Origin: Bacillus halotolerans
GTDB lineage: Bacteria; Bacillota; Bacilli; Bacillales; Bacillaceae
DNA: 64,000 nt
Assembly: GCF_001517105.1 (NCBI RefSeq)
Contig: NZ_LPVF01000008.1
Span: 1-64,000, forward strand
Direction of reading: 5' to 3'
Shown: piece after piece, positions 56,295 through 64,000 of the stretch
How positions within the stretch are numbered: position 1 is the stretch's first letter
Layout: each line of letters starts with the position of its first letter
Translations under genes and position numbers: made by a program
The notes under the pieces: generated by a model
What the model was told of the DNA's origin: nothing
Databases searched by the model: none
The model's input: only the letters and a program-made list of their open reading frames with translations

Positions 56295-58169
56295 GTGACC
56301 ATGTTACGAAAAATGATCGGATGGATTTTGCTCCTTTGCATAATCCCATTGTTTGCATTTACAGTTATCGCTTCCGGAAAAGAAGTAAAACAAATGAAGT
56401 CCCTGGATCAGGTGCTTGATAAGAATATTGATTTGAAAGAGATCAGCCTTGTTCAGAACAGCTACATGTACGACAGGGACGGGTCTCTGGTCTCGGAAAT
56501 CGTCAGCGATGATGAGAACCGTGTGCTGGTTCCCTTCAAGAAGATTCCCGAAGAAGTCAAACAGATATTTTTAACTTCCGAGGACCGCCATTTTTACGAA
56601 CATAAAGGCTTTGACTTTATGGGGATGGTGCGGGCGGCCGCTTCCAACGTGAAGGACAAAAAGATTGACCAGGGGGCCAGCACCATCACACAGCAGCTTA
56701 CAAGAAACTTGTATTTGAGCCATGAGCGCTCCTTCAGCCGCAAACTGACTGAGCTCGCGTACTCCTATCAGCTTGAGAAAAAGTATACGAAAAATGAGAT
56801 TCTTGAAGCCTACCTAAATACGATTTATTTTAATAACGGCGTTTATGGCGTCGGATCAGCTGCTGAATTCTATTTCAGCAAACCGCTGAAATCTCTCACA
56901 CTGGGAGAAATGGCTTTTATTTGCGCTATACCTAATAACCCTACATTATATGATCCTCTCAAGCATTTTGACTACACGAAAAGCCGTCAAGAACGCTTGC
57001 TTAAAGGGTTAAAAAATGCCGGAGTCATTACAGACAAAGAGCTGAAAAAAGCCGTAAAACAAAAAATCAAACTGGATGTCGAAGAGAAAGAAGACAAATA
57101 TCCGGACTACGTTTCCTACGTAAATGATGAATTCACTCAACTAGTGTCTGAATCCGAAGGCTTTGATAAGCGTCTTCAAAAAGCGTCAGGAAAACAAAAA
57201 GACAAGATAGAAAACGAGCTGTCCGCCAGAGTCAGCACACTTCTGAAAGACGGCGTAAAAATTTATACCGCACTTGATCCATACATGCAAAATCAAGTCG
57301 TGGCACAAATGAATTCGAAGCTTCCGTATGCGGGCGTACAGGGCGGAGCGGCTGTGATTAATCACCAGACGCATCAAGTTGTCGCTCTATCCGGCGGCAA
57401 AAACTATCGTAAGTATGATTTTAACCGTGCCTACCAAGCATACAGACAGCCAGGGTCATCCATTAAGCCGCTTCTGGATTACGGACCTTATATTGAACAG
57501 ACAGGTGCGACGGCAAGCAGCACAATTGATGCCGGCAAATTTTGCAGCAGAGACTACTGTCCGCAAAACTACAATAACCGCACATACGGCACAGTAACGC
57601 TCGATACAGCGTTTAAAAACTCGTATAATACACCGGCCATCAGAATGCTGGACCGTGTTGGCATCCAAAAAGCATTCAGCTATATTGAGCCGTATCATTT
57701 TTCAAAGCTTGTCAACAGCGACTATCTTCTGCCGGCGGCGCTTGGCGGATTTACACACGGCATGACGCCTCTTGAGATGACAAAGGCGTATACAACATTC
57801 GGCAACAGCGGAAGCTACTCGCCGAGCCACGCGATTACAAAAGTGACGGATTTAAAAGGAAAAACGATTTATAAATGGAATGACAAAGCGACACAGATAT
57901 TCAGCGTCCGCACAAACATGCAGCTGAAAAAACTGATGGCTTCCGTTGTCAAAAGCGGGACAGGGAAAAAAGCATATTTCAAAGCGCCTTATATCGGCGG
58001 TAAAACGGGAACCTCAAATGATTATCATGATATGTGGTTCGTCGGCCTGACAGATACGTACACAATGGGTGTCTGGGTCGGAAAAGATACACCGAGCAGC
58101 GTTGAATACCTTCACAGTATCAGCCCTCAGCTTTCCATCTGGAAAGGAACGCTGCAGGCAGCTTATTAA
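56295..58169 (+). CDS. pbpD: Class A penicillin-binding protein 4 (PbpD)
   Basis: The 624-residue membrane-anchored cell-wall synthase has a TM helix at about 8-27, a GT51 glycosyltransferase domain (about 55-230, with EDRHFYEHKGFD and STITQQLTRNLYL) and a transpeptidase domain (about 330-610, with active serine in QPGSSIKP and KTGTSN). It polymerises and cross-links peptidoglycan. The start is GTG at 56295 with AGGAG eight bases upstream; ATG 56301 is an alternative. Confidence 0.95.
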   Translation: MTMLRKMIGWILLLCIIPLFAFTVIASGKEVKQMKSLDQVLDKNIDLKEISLVQNSYMYDRDGSLVSEIVSDDENRVLVPFKKIPEEVKQIFLTSEDRHFYEHKGFDFMGMVRAAASNVKDKKIDQGASTITQQLTRNLYLSHERSFSRKLTELAYSYQLEKKYTKNEILEAYLNTIYFNNGVYGVGSAAEFYFSKPLKSLTLGEMAFICAIPNNPTLYDPLKHFDYTKSRQERLLKGLKNAGVITDKELKKAVKQKIKLDVEEKEDKYPDYVSYVNDEFTQLVSESEGFDKRLQKASGKQKDKIENELSARVSTLLKDGVKIYTALDPYMQNQVVAQMNSKLPYAGVQGGAAVINHQTHQVVALSGGKNYRKYDFNRAYQAYRQPGSSIKPLLDYGPYIEQTGATASSTIDAGKFCSRDYCPQNYNNRTYGTVTLDTAFKNSYNTPAIRMLDRVGIQKAFSYIEPYHFSKLVNSDYLLPAALGGFTHGMTPLEMTKAYTTFGNSGSYSPSHAITKVTDLKGKTIYKWNDKATQIFSVRTNMQLKKLMASVVKSGTGKKAYFKAPYIGGKTGTSNDYHDMWFVGLTDTYTMGVWVGKDTPSSVEYLHSISPQLSIWKGTLQAAY

Positions 58170-58189
58170 AGAATCGGAGGGGATCTGCA

Positions 58190-58603
58190 GTGACATCAAA
58201 ACAAATTCCAAATCGCGTATTGCTGTTTGACGGTGTGTGCAACTTATGCAACGGTGCCGTTCGATTTATCATAAAGCGTGATCCAAACGGTTTGATTTCA
58301 TTTGCATCGCTTCAATCGGAAACAGGACAGAGCCTGCTGAAAAAAAGCGGGCTTCCGACTGAGCATTTTGACAGCTTTGTCTTTATTGAAGACGGCCAGG
58401 TTTACACTAAGTCAACTGCAGCCATAAAGGTTTTCAGGCATCTGCGGGGCCCGTGGCGGCTCTTCGTCCTGTTTTTTGCAGTGCCGAAACCTGTCAGAGA
58501 TATGCTCTATTCTTTTATTGCCAAAAACCGCTATAAGTGGTTCGGCAAAAAAAATGAATGTATGCTCCCCTCCCCTTCTATAAAAAATAGATTTTTACCA
58601 TAA
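58190..58603 (+). CDS. yuxK: DCC-family thiol-disulfide oxidoreductase YuxK
   Basis: The 137-residue protein has the DCC signature DGVCNLCNG with the CXXC pair at residues 17-20 near the N terminus. Such proteins are predicted thioredoxin-like redox enzymes; partners are unknown. The start is GTG after GGAGGGG. It follows pbpD by 20 bases and is probably co-transcribed with it. Confidence 0.9.
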   Translation: MTSKQIPNRVLLFDGVCNLCNGAVRFIIKRDPNGLISFASLQSETGQSLLKKSGLPTEHFDSFVFIEDGQVYTKSTAAIKVFRHLRGPWRLFVLFFAVPKPVRDMLYSFIAKNRYKWFGKKNECMLPSPSIKNRFLP

Positions 58604-58604
58604 A

Positions 58605-58641
58605 CGAAAAAATGGCTAGCTTACACAGGTAAGCTAGCCAT
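58605..58641 (-). terminator. yufK terminator
   Basis: ATGGCTAGCTTA and TAAGCTAGCCAT pair perfectly, followed by T on the minus strand. The stem overlaps the last codons of yufK. Confidence 0.85.
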
Positions 58642-59178
58642 TATGCTATTATAAAGCTTGATAAATATGAACAGAATACCGATAACAAATGTAAACCAAA
58701 ACAGCAGTTCCAACAGAATGAATCCGACCAATGACATGATAGAAAGTGTTGAATAAATCCGGTAAACAACGAACACAAAGTAAGCAAGTGTAACAACTGC
58801 AAACCAGATCACAATCCAGATGACATTTTGCAATAGCACAAAGGATAAGATCCCGCCGCCTAAATATATGATAGAGCCCATTCTGACTGTTTTCAGGTTG
58901 TTTCCTTCCGGATCATTTGCGAAAAACAGCAGTGACAGCTCAGTCACGGTATTTGCAATTAATTTCAGAGCGGACAGAACCATAAAATATAAAAGTGCAA
59001 AGGCCGCAAATAACGCAAGTCTGATTCCTTTCTCTGAGAAGTAATCAAGCATCCCATCGTACATTCCAAATGAAGACAGCATCTTCAATGCATAGAGTGA
59101 AGTTGAAATGGATAAAGACGAACTAAAAAGCAGGATCGCAATCAGCGGAAAGTATCCTGTCAAATAAGTATTTTTCAT
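58621..59178 (-). CDS. yufK: Membrane protein YufK
   Basis: The 185-residue protein has about five hydrophobic segments spread over its length (first at 9-31). No family with known function was recognised. The ATG at 59178 (MKNTYLTG) follows GAAAGGGAC. The upstream in-frame start at 59241 has no ribosome site. It lies between pbpD-yuxK and the divergent malK. Confidence 0.82.
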   Translation of the reverse strand: MKNTYLTGYFPLIAILLFSSSLSISTSLYALKMLSSFGMYDGMLDYFSEKGIRLALFAAFALLYFMVLSALKLIANTVTELSLLFFANDPEGNNLKTVRMGSIIYLGGGILSFVLLQNVIWIVIWFAVVTLAYFVFVVYRIYSTLSIMSLVGFILLELLFWFTFVIGILFIFIKLYNSIMASLPV

Positions 59179-59355
59179 ATAAAAAAGTCCCTTTCTGTAA
59201 TCTACCTCATTTATTATGGAGGACTTAAAACACATTGACAAGATAAATTATTCCATTTTTTCTCCTTTTTACGAATTACGGTCCCAAATCTTCACAAAGC
59301 GGCATTTTGAGAGTAAAGTAGTACGCAGGAATCATAAAACGTAAGGAAGTTTTAT

Positions 59356-60957
59356 ATGAAAAAAACATTAAAACTGCAAACCAGACTCACCATATTTGTC
59401 TGTATCGTCGTGTTAATCGCACTGCTCATCACCTTTTTTACCGTCGGTGCCCAAACCTCTAAAAGGATACGAGATCAGGAAAGAGACACAGCGCTGCAAA
59501 CGGCTGAAATGGTTGCCGACGCACCGATTACTGCCTCCGCTTTGGAGAGCGGAAAAAACCAGAAGGAACTGCTCAGCTACACACTGGACGTCCAGAAAAT
59601 TACCGGCACAGAATTTGTCGTTGTCATGGATATGAACGGCATTCGCAGAACCCATCCGGACCACAGCAAAATCGGAAAAAAATTCAGGGGCGGAGATGAA
59701 GCCGAAGTATTAAAAGGACATGTCCATATCAGCACTGCCTCAGGCACGCTTGGGAAATCGCAGAGAGCGTTCGTGCCTGTCTACGCCAAGAATGGAAAAC
59801 AAGTCGGAGCCGTTGCGGTCGGCATCACAGTGAATGAAATTGACGAAGTCATCAGCCACAGCTTACGGCCGCTCTATTTTATTATTTGCGTCAGTATATT
59901 CGTCGGCGTCATCGGAGCTGTTATCGTTGCACGTACGGTGAAAAATATCATGTACGGACTTGAACCATATGAAATCGCGACACTTCTTCAAGAACGGAGT
60001 GCGATGCTTGAATCAACGAAAGAAGGCATACTCGCTGTCGACGAACACGGCAAAATCAAGCTTGCCAATGCGGAAGCAAAGCGCCTTTTCATCAAAATGG
60101 GCATAGAAACAAATCCCGTCGATCAGGATGTCAATGACATCCTGCCGAAGAGCCGTCTGAAAAATGTCATTGAGACCCGAAAACCTCTTCAAGACAGAGA
60201 TGTGCGCATTAACGGATTAGAGCTTGTGTTTAATGAAGTGCCCATCCAGCTGAAAGGACAAACCGTCGGAGCGATTGCGACATTCCGGGACAAAACCGAG
60301 GTAAAACATTTAGCTGAACAGCTTTCCGGTGTTAAAATGTATGCAAACGCACTGAGAGCACAGTCTCATGAATTTATGAACAAACTGCATGTGATACTAG
60401 GTCTCGTCCAGCTGAAAGAGTACGATGATCTTGGAGATTATATTAAAGATATTGCCATTCAGCAAAAATCAGAAACGAGTGAAATCATAAATGATGTCAA
60501 AAGCTCCGTGCTGGCCGGATTTCTGTTGGGAAAACAGAGCTACATACGAGAGCAGGGCGCAAATCTCGATATTGAATGCAGCGGGGTTATTCCAAACGCA
60601 GCAGATCCTTCAGTCATTCATGAACTGATTACGATTATCGGAAATCTCATCAACAACGCCTTGGACGCTGTTGCCAATATGCCGAAAAAACAAATCACGA
60701 TGTCCATGCGTTTTCATGACAAGATATTGGACATCGAAATTACCGATACAGGAGCCGGCATGTCCGAAGAAGACCAAGCCAAGGTATTTGAACAAGGCTA
60801 TTCAACAAAGGGCAAAAACCGGGGATTCGGCCTTTATTTCACCCAGCAGAGCATGGAGAATTTAAAGGGCCAAATGATTATCACCAGCGAAAAAAATGAA
60901 GGAACCACATTCAGTCTTCGCATCCCGTACGAACCGAAGGAGGAAAACCATGATTAA
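59356..60957 (+). CDS. malK: Malate sensor histidine kinase MalK
   Basis: The 533-residue CitA/DcuS-type kinase has TM1 (about 12-30), an extracellular PAS-like sensor (about 35-170), TM2 (about 172-195), a cytoplasmic PAS domain (about 215-320), the phospho-acceptor histidine in [20 protein letters not shown], and an ATP-binding domain with [18 protein letters not shown] and [10 protein letters not shown]. With MalR it senses malate and activates malate uptake genes in B. subtilis. It overlaps malR by eight bases. Confidence 0.92.
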   Translation: MKKTLKLQTRLTIFVCIVVLIALLITFFTVGAQTSKRIRDQERDTALQTAEMVADAPITASALESGKNQKELLSYTLDVQKITGTEFVVVMDMNGIRRTHPDHSKIGKKFRGGDEAEVLKGHVHISTASGTLGKSQRAFVPVYAKNGKQVGAVAVGITVNEIDEVISHSLRPLYFIICVSIFVGVIGAVIVARTVKNIMYGLEPYEIATLLQERSAMLESTKEGILAVDEHGKIKLANAEAKRLFIKMGIETNPVDQDVNDILPKSRLKNVIETRKPLQDRDVRINGLELVFNEVPIQLKGQTVGAIATFRDKTEVKHLAEQLSGVKMYANALRAQSHEFMNKLHVILGLVQLKEYDDLGDYIKDIAIQQKSETSEIINDVKSSVLAGFLLGKQSYIREQGANLDIECSGVIPNAADPSVIHELITIIGNLINNALDAVANMPKKQITMSMRFHDKILDIEITDTGAGMSEEDQAKVFEQGYSTKGKNRGFGLYFTQQSMENLKGQMIITSEKNEGTTFSLRIPYEPKEENHD

Positions 60958-61657
60958 TGTACTAATAGTTGAAGATGACCCCATGGTGGGTGAATTAAAT
61001 AAACGATATTTAAGCCAAATAGAAGGCTTTCAGCTGAAAGGAATCGCCTCTTCCTTTCAAAGCGCTCTGCATATTTTAGGAGAGCATCACATCGATCTCA
61101 TTTTGCTTGATATTTATATGCCGGGCAAAAACGGGCTTGAGCTGCTGACGGAATTGAGAGCCCAAAATGAAGCGGTTGACGTGATTGTCATCTCTGCGGC
61201 AAGCGAGCTGGACGTCATCAAAAAAACACTTCGTTACGGAGCTGTGGATTACTTAATTAAACCGTTTGAATTTGAACGTTTTCAGACTGCCCTTTCTGAT
61301 TACAGACGAAAACAAAAAGTGTATTCCACCCATCGAAACATGAGCCAAAAAGAATTGGACGCGGAACTGTTTCATAAGAAGGAAGCGACAGAAAAAGTGC
61401 ACCTGCCAAAAGGGCTGACAAAAAGCACGCTGAAGCTGATTTGGTCCAGCATTCAATCCTTTGAAAACGAGTCCTTTACGACAGAAGACCTGGCAAATCA
61501 TACTGAAATATCTCAAGTATCGATCCGAAAATACTTAAAATTCCTTGAAGATATACAGGTTCTGAATGTCGAAATGGCGTACGGAACGATCGGAAGACCG
61601 GTGTTTCAGTACAATGTCAATACAGGCAACCTTAACGGAATTAAGCAATATTTATAA
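60950..61657 (+). CDS. malR: Malate response regulator MalR
   Basis: The 235-residue regulator has an N-terminal receiver domain with acidic pocket EDD and phospho-acceptor Asp54 ([12 protein letters not shown]), and a C-terminal helix-turn-helix of the CitB/DcuR type ([20 protein letters not shown]). It activates malate transport and utilisation genes. The ATG at 60950 follows GAAGGAGG inside the end of malK, so the pair is translationally coupled. Confidence 0.93.
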   Translation: MINVLIVEDDPMVGELNKRYLSQIEGFQLKGIASSFQSALHILGEHHIDLILLDIYMPGKNGLELLTELRAQNEAVDVIVISAASELDVIKKTLRYGAVDYLIKPFEFERFQTALSDYRRKQKVYSTHRNMSQKELDAELFHKKEATEKVHLPKGLTKSTLKLIWSSIQSFENESFTTEDLANHTEISQVSIRKYLKFLEDIQVLNVEMAYGTIGRPVFQYNVNTGNLNGIKQYL

Positions 61658-61695
61658 AAAAACGCACTGTTCATGTCGAGCAGTGCGTTTTTTTC
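61655..61695 (+). terminator. malKR terminator
   Basis: AAACGCACTG and CAGTGCGTTT pair around an 11-base loop with a T run. Confidence 0.88.
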
Positions 61696-62128
61696 TGTCA
61701 CATCTCTTGCCAAGGTGCTTGAACCTTTCGCCAATAAGCTATACAAGAATAATAAAGGACTTTTTTGCGTATTTGAGTATATAATTCTAAAAATACTTAT
61801 TTTTTAAAAAATAATGCGCAATTCTATTTATTTCTTGTAAGTAAAATGATAAATTATGAGTGGTTAGTTGATCCCTAGACTAAGTCATAAGTCACACTTC
61901 AGAAAGAGATGTCACGGTTTTCCGCCAGGAACACCTTCAACATCCTTCTCTTCCCCGCCTTTCGAAGGAAACACTCACACCACACTTACTAAGGGAAGAT
62001 CAGAACTGTCTCAGCTCATTCTAATTGTTATTATCTGAAAATTTTATCGATTCTAATAATTGAGTGAGGCATCCCATCTCATGACTGACCGGATCAGCTC
62101 AGGCCAAATTTTACTGAGGGGTTATATC
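61696..62128 (+). other. Upstream region of nupN
   Basis: This stretch of about 430 bases has no gene. It holds a perfect 18-base AT palindrome (61797-61814, TTATTTTTTAAAAAATAA), a TATAAT box near 61780, and a CodY-box-like site near 62029. The nupN promoter lies here, but I could not fix a convincing -35/-10 pair. GAGGGG at about 62116 is the nupN ribosome site. Confidence 0.5.
62029..62043 (-). promoter_or_regulatory. CodY box candidate upstream of nupN
   Basis: On the minus strand AATTTTCAGATAATA matches the 15-base CodY consensus AATTTTCWGAAAATT at 13 positions. nupNOPQ is known to be repressed by CodY in B. subtilis. Confidence 0.6.
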
Positions 62129-63208
62129 TTGAATAAACGCAAAATCGGATTGGCGATGTCACTTGTAATCGCAGCGGGCACCATTTTAGGAGCATGCGGA
62201 AACAGCGAAAAAAGCAGCGGAAACAGTGAGGGCAAAAACAAATTCAGTGTGGCGATGGTCACCGACATTGGCGGGGTGGATGACAAATCCTTTAACCAAT
62301 CAGCATGGGAAGGCATCCAAGCCTTCGGTAAAGATAATGGTCTGGAAAAAGGAAAAAACGGATACGACTACCTGCAATCTAAATCAGATGCAGATTATAC
62401 AACAAACTTAAATAAATTAGCGCGTGAGAATTTCAACTTGATCTATGGCGTTGGTTATTTGATGGAAGATTCAATCAGTGAAATCGCCGATCAGCGCAAA
62501 AATACAAACTTTGCGATTATTGACGCAGTCGTCGATAAAGACAACGTCGCAAGCATTACGTTTAAAGAGCAGGAAGGCTCATTTCTCGTCGGAGTGGCCG
62601 CAGCCTTAACAAGCAAATCAGGAAAAATCGGATTTGTGGGCGGCATGGAATCCGAGTTAATCAAAAAATTCGAAGTCGGCTTCCGTGCAGGGGTTCAGGC
62701 CGTAAAACCTGACGCAACTGTCCAGGTGAAGTATGCGGGCGGATTCGATAAAGCGGACGTTGGAAAAGCAACTGCCGAGAGCATGTATAAATCAGGCGTT
62801 GATGTAATTTACCACTCCGCAGGCGCCACCGGCACAGGTGTCTTTACAGAAGCCAAGAACCTGAAAAAAGAAGACCCGAAGCGTGATGTTTGGGTGATCG
62901 GAGTCGATAAAGATCAATACGCAGAAGGCCAAGTAGAAGGAACAGACGATAATGTCACCCTTACTTCCATGGTCAAAAAGGTTGATACAGCAGTTGAAGA
63001 TTTAACGAAGAAAGCAAGCGAAGGCAAATTCCCCGGCGGAGAAACGCTGACATACGGACTTGATCAAGACGGAGTCGGCATTTCTTCCTCTAAACAAAAC
63101 CTATCGGATGATGTAATCAAAGCAGTTGATGAGTGGAAGAAAAAAATCATCGACGGATTAGAAGTGCCGGGAACAGAGAAAGAGCTGAAAAATTTCAAAG
63201 CTGAATAA
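62129..63208 (+). CDS. nupN: Nucleoside ABC transporter substrate-binding lipoprotein NupN (BmpA family)
   Basis: The 359-residue lipoprotein has a signal peptide ending in the lipobox LGAC with the lipidated Cys at residue 23, followed by a BMP-family periplasmic-binding fold ([22 protein letters not shown], then [12 protein letters not shown] and VYHSAGATG-like segments). It captures guanosine and related nucleosides for the NupOPQ importer. The start is TTG at 62129, with GAGGGG seven bases upstream. A longer frame from 62060 lacks a ribosome site and would hide the signal peptide. Confidence 0.92.
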   Translation: MNKRKIGLAMSLVIAAGTILGACGNSEKSSGNSEGKNKFSVAMVTDIGGVDDKSFNQSAWEGIQAFGKDNGLEKGKNGYDYLQSKSDADYTTNLNKLARENFNLIYGVGYLMEDSISEIADQRKNTNFAIIDAVVDKDNVASITFKEQEGSFLVGVAAALTSKSGKIGFVGGMESELIKKFEVGFRAGVQAVKPDATVQVKYAGGFDKADVGKATAESMYKSGVDVIYHSAGATGTGVFTEAKNLKKEDPKRDVWVIGVDKDQYAEGQVEGTDDNVTLTSMVKKVDTAVEDLTKKASEGKFPGGETLTYGLDQDGVGISSSKQNLSDDVIKAVDEWKKKIIDGLEVPGTEKELKNFKAE

Positions 63209-63215
63209 GAATCGC

Positions 63216-63254
63216 GGGGATAAGGAGAAGAGCCCTTATCCCTTGTTTTTCTTT
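63216..63254 (+). terminator. Intercistronic hairpin nupN / nupO
   Basis: GGGATAAGG and CCTTATCCC pair around an 8-base loop and are followed by TTGTTTTT. It probably ends part of the transcripts after nupN, so that the binding protein is made in excess over the ATPase. Confidence 0.7.
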
Positions 63255-63340
63255 CAGAGCAAAGCTGCACATGTCCTTGCGGCTTTGCTATTGCCAGTCT
63301 CTTATTTAAAAGCATCTTGAAAAAAGGAGCGGTCAATTCT

Positions 63341-64000
63341 GTGGAATATGTCATTGAAATGCTCAATATACGCAAGGAGTTTCCCGGTATCGTCGCAAAT
63401 GACAACATTAATCTTCAGGTCAAAAAAGGCGAAATCCACGCGCTGCTCGGTGAAAACGGAGCGGGCAAATCAACTTTGATGAACGTCCTTTTCGGGCTTT
63501 ATCAGCCAGAAAAGGGAGAAATTCGGGTCCGCGGTGAGAAGGTGCACATCAACAGCCCGAACAAAGCGAATGATCTCGGAATCGGCATGGTGCATCAGCA
63601 TTTTATGCTTGTCGATACATTTACAGTTGCTGAAAACATTATTCTCGGGAAGGAGCCGAAAAAGCTCGGGCGGATTGACCGAAAACGGGCTGTCCGAGAG
63701 GTTCAGGACATTTCCGACCGATACGGACTTCAAATTAATCCCGAGGCAAAAGTAGCTGACATATCCGTCGGCATGCAGCAGCGTGCAGAAATTTTAAAAA
63801 CCCTCTACCGCGGGGCTGACATTCTGATTTTTGATGAACCGACAGCTGTGCTGACGCCTCATGAAATCAAAGAGCTCATTCAAATCATGAAGAACCTCGT
63901 CAATGAGGGAAAATCAATTATTTTAATTACCCATAAACTGAAAGAAATCATGGTTGTTTGTGACCGCGTTACCATTATCCGCAAAGGAAAAGGCATCAAA
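63341..64000 (+). CDS. nupO: Nucleoside ABC transporter ATP-binding protein NupO (partial)
   Basis: The first 220 codons run off the right end of the window. Walker A (GENGAGKST), the ABC signature (SVGMQQR) and Walker B (ILIFDEPTA) belong to the first of the two ATPase domains expected in this family of about 510 residues. It energises uptake of nucleosides captured by NupN. The start is GTG at 63341 with AAGGAG about eleven bases upstream. Confidence 0.92.
   Translation, partial: MEYVIEMLNIRKEFPGIVANDNINLQVKKGEIHALLGENGAGKSTLMNVLFGLYQPEKGEIRVRGEKVHINSPNKANDLGIGMVHQHFMLVDTFTVAENIILGKEPKKLGRIDRKRAVREVQDISDRYGLQINPEAKVADISVGMQQRAEILKTLYRGADILIFDEPTAVLTPHEIKELIQIMKNLVNEGKSIILITHKLKEIMVVCDRVTIIRKGKGIK

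Noticed and set aside
61797-61814. Perfect 18-base palindrome TTATTTTTTAAAAAATAA
   Set aside because: It is made only of A and T in an AT-rich gap, so it is likely by chance. It is too weak to call an operator or terminator.

Overview
The window is a stretch of chromosome from a Bacillus of the B. subtilis group. Gene content and order match the rrnB-thiT-floT-gbs-ktr-rha-mcp-pgi-kinB-nup region known from B. subtilis 168, and many proteins look nearly identical to that species from memory. Differences such as the short mstX form and an extra nitronate monooxygenase gene suggest a relative rather than strain 168. Base composition and codon use look uniform. I saw no prophage, IS element or CRISPR array.

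Layout. 1-250: the 5' tip of a 16S rRNA gene on the minus strand with tandem rrn promoters P1 and P2. 430-1250: TPP riboswitch and thiT. 1247-5110: yuaI, the floT/yuaF membrane-domain operon behind a sigma-W promoter, yuaE and yuaD. 5200-8640: glycine betaine synthesis (gbsAB) with divergent regulator gbsR. 8848-9393: biofilm hydrophobin bslA. 9500-11785: c-di-AMP riboswitch and the ktrAB potassium transporter. 11821-18251: yubF, lytG, the exporter yubD with a probable leader peptide, cdoA, tRNA-Ala(GGC), a frameshifted uppP, and yubA. 18432-25446: yulF and the L-rhamnose operon rhaEW-rhaR-rhaB-rhaM-rhaA. 25590-33952: four tandem chemoreceptor genes (tlpB, mcpA, tlpA, mcpB), each with its own sigma-D-like promoter. 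34107-42639: tgl, a small unknown gene, nitronate monooxygenase, yugU, yugT, yugS, yugP, a small membrane protein gene, mstX-yugO and yugN. 42700-51071: yugM, pgi, the butanol dehydrogenases yugK and yugJ, yuzA, yugI, alaRT, yugF and yugE. 51159-56202: patB, kinB-kapB, kapD and yuxJ. 56295-64000: pbpD, yuxK, yufK, the malate two-component genes malK-malR, and the nucleoside ABC importer nupN-nupO, which is cut by the window end.

How the genes work together. Several blocks serve osmotic and ion balance (gbsAB, ktrAB, yugO). Others serve cell-surface and community behaviour (floT, bslA, lytG, pbpD, chemoreceptors, kinB-kapB, tgl). The rest handle carbon or nucleoside uptake and use (rha, yugT, pgi, malKR, nup).

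The most interesting points are regulatory or reading-frame details: a 17-codon leader ORF with a hairpin before yubD, a hairpin separating a strong Shine-Dalgarno (SD) sequence from the TTG start of yugS, a homopolymer frameshift in uppP, an out-of-frame N-terminal extension of mstX, a probable AUU start for yuxJ, and operator-like repeats on the gbsAB and rhaEW promoters. I did not find a clearly new multi-gene system.
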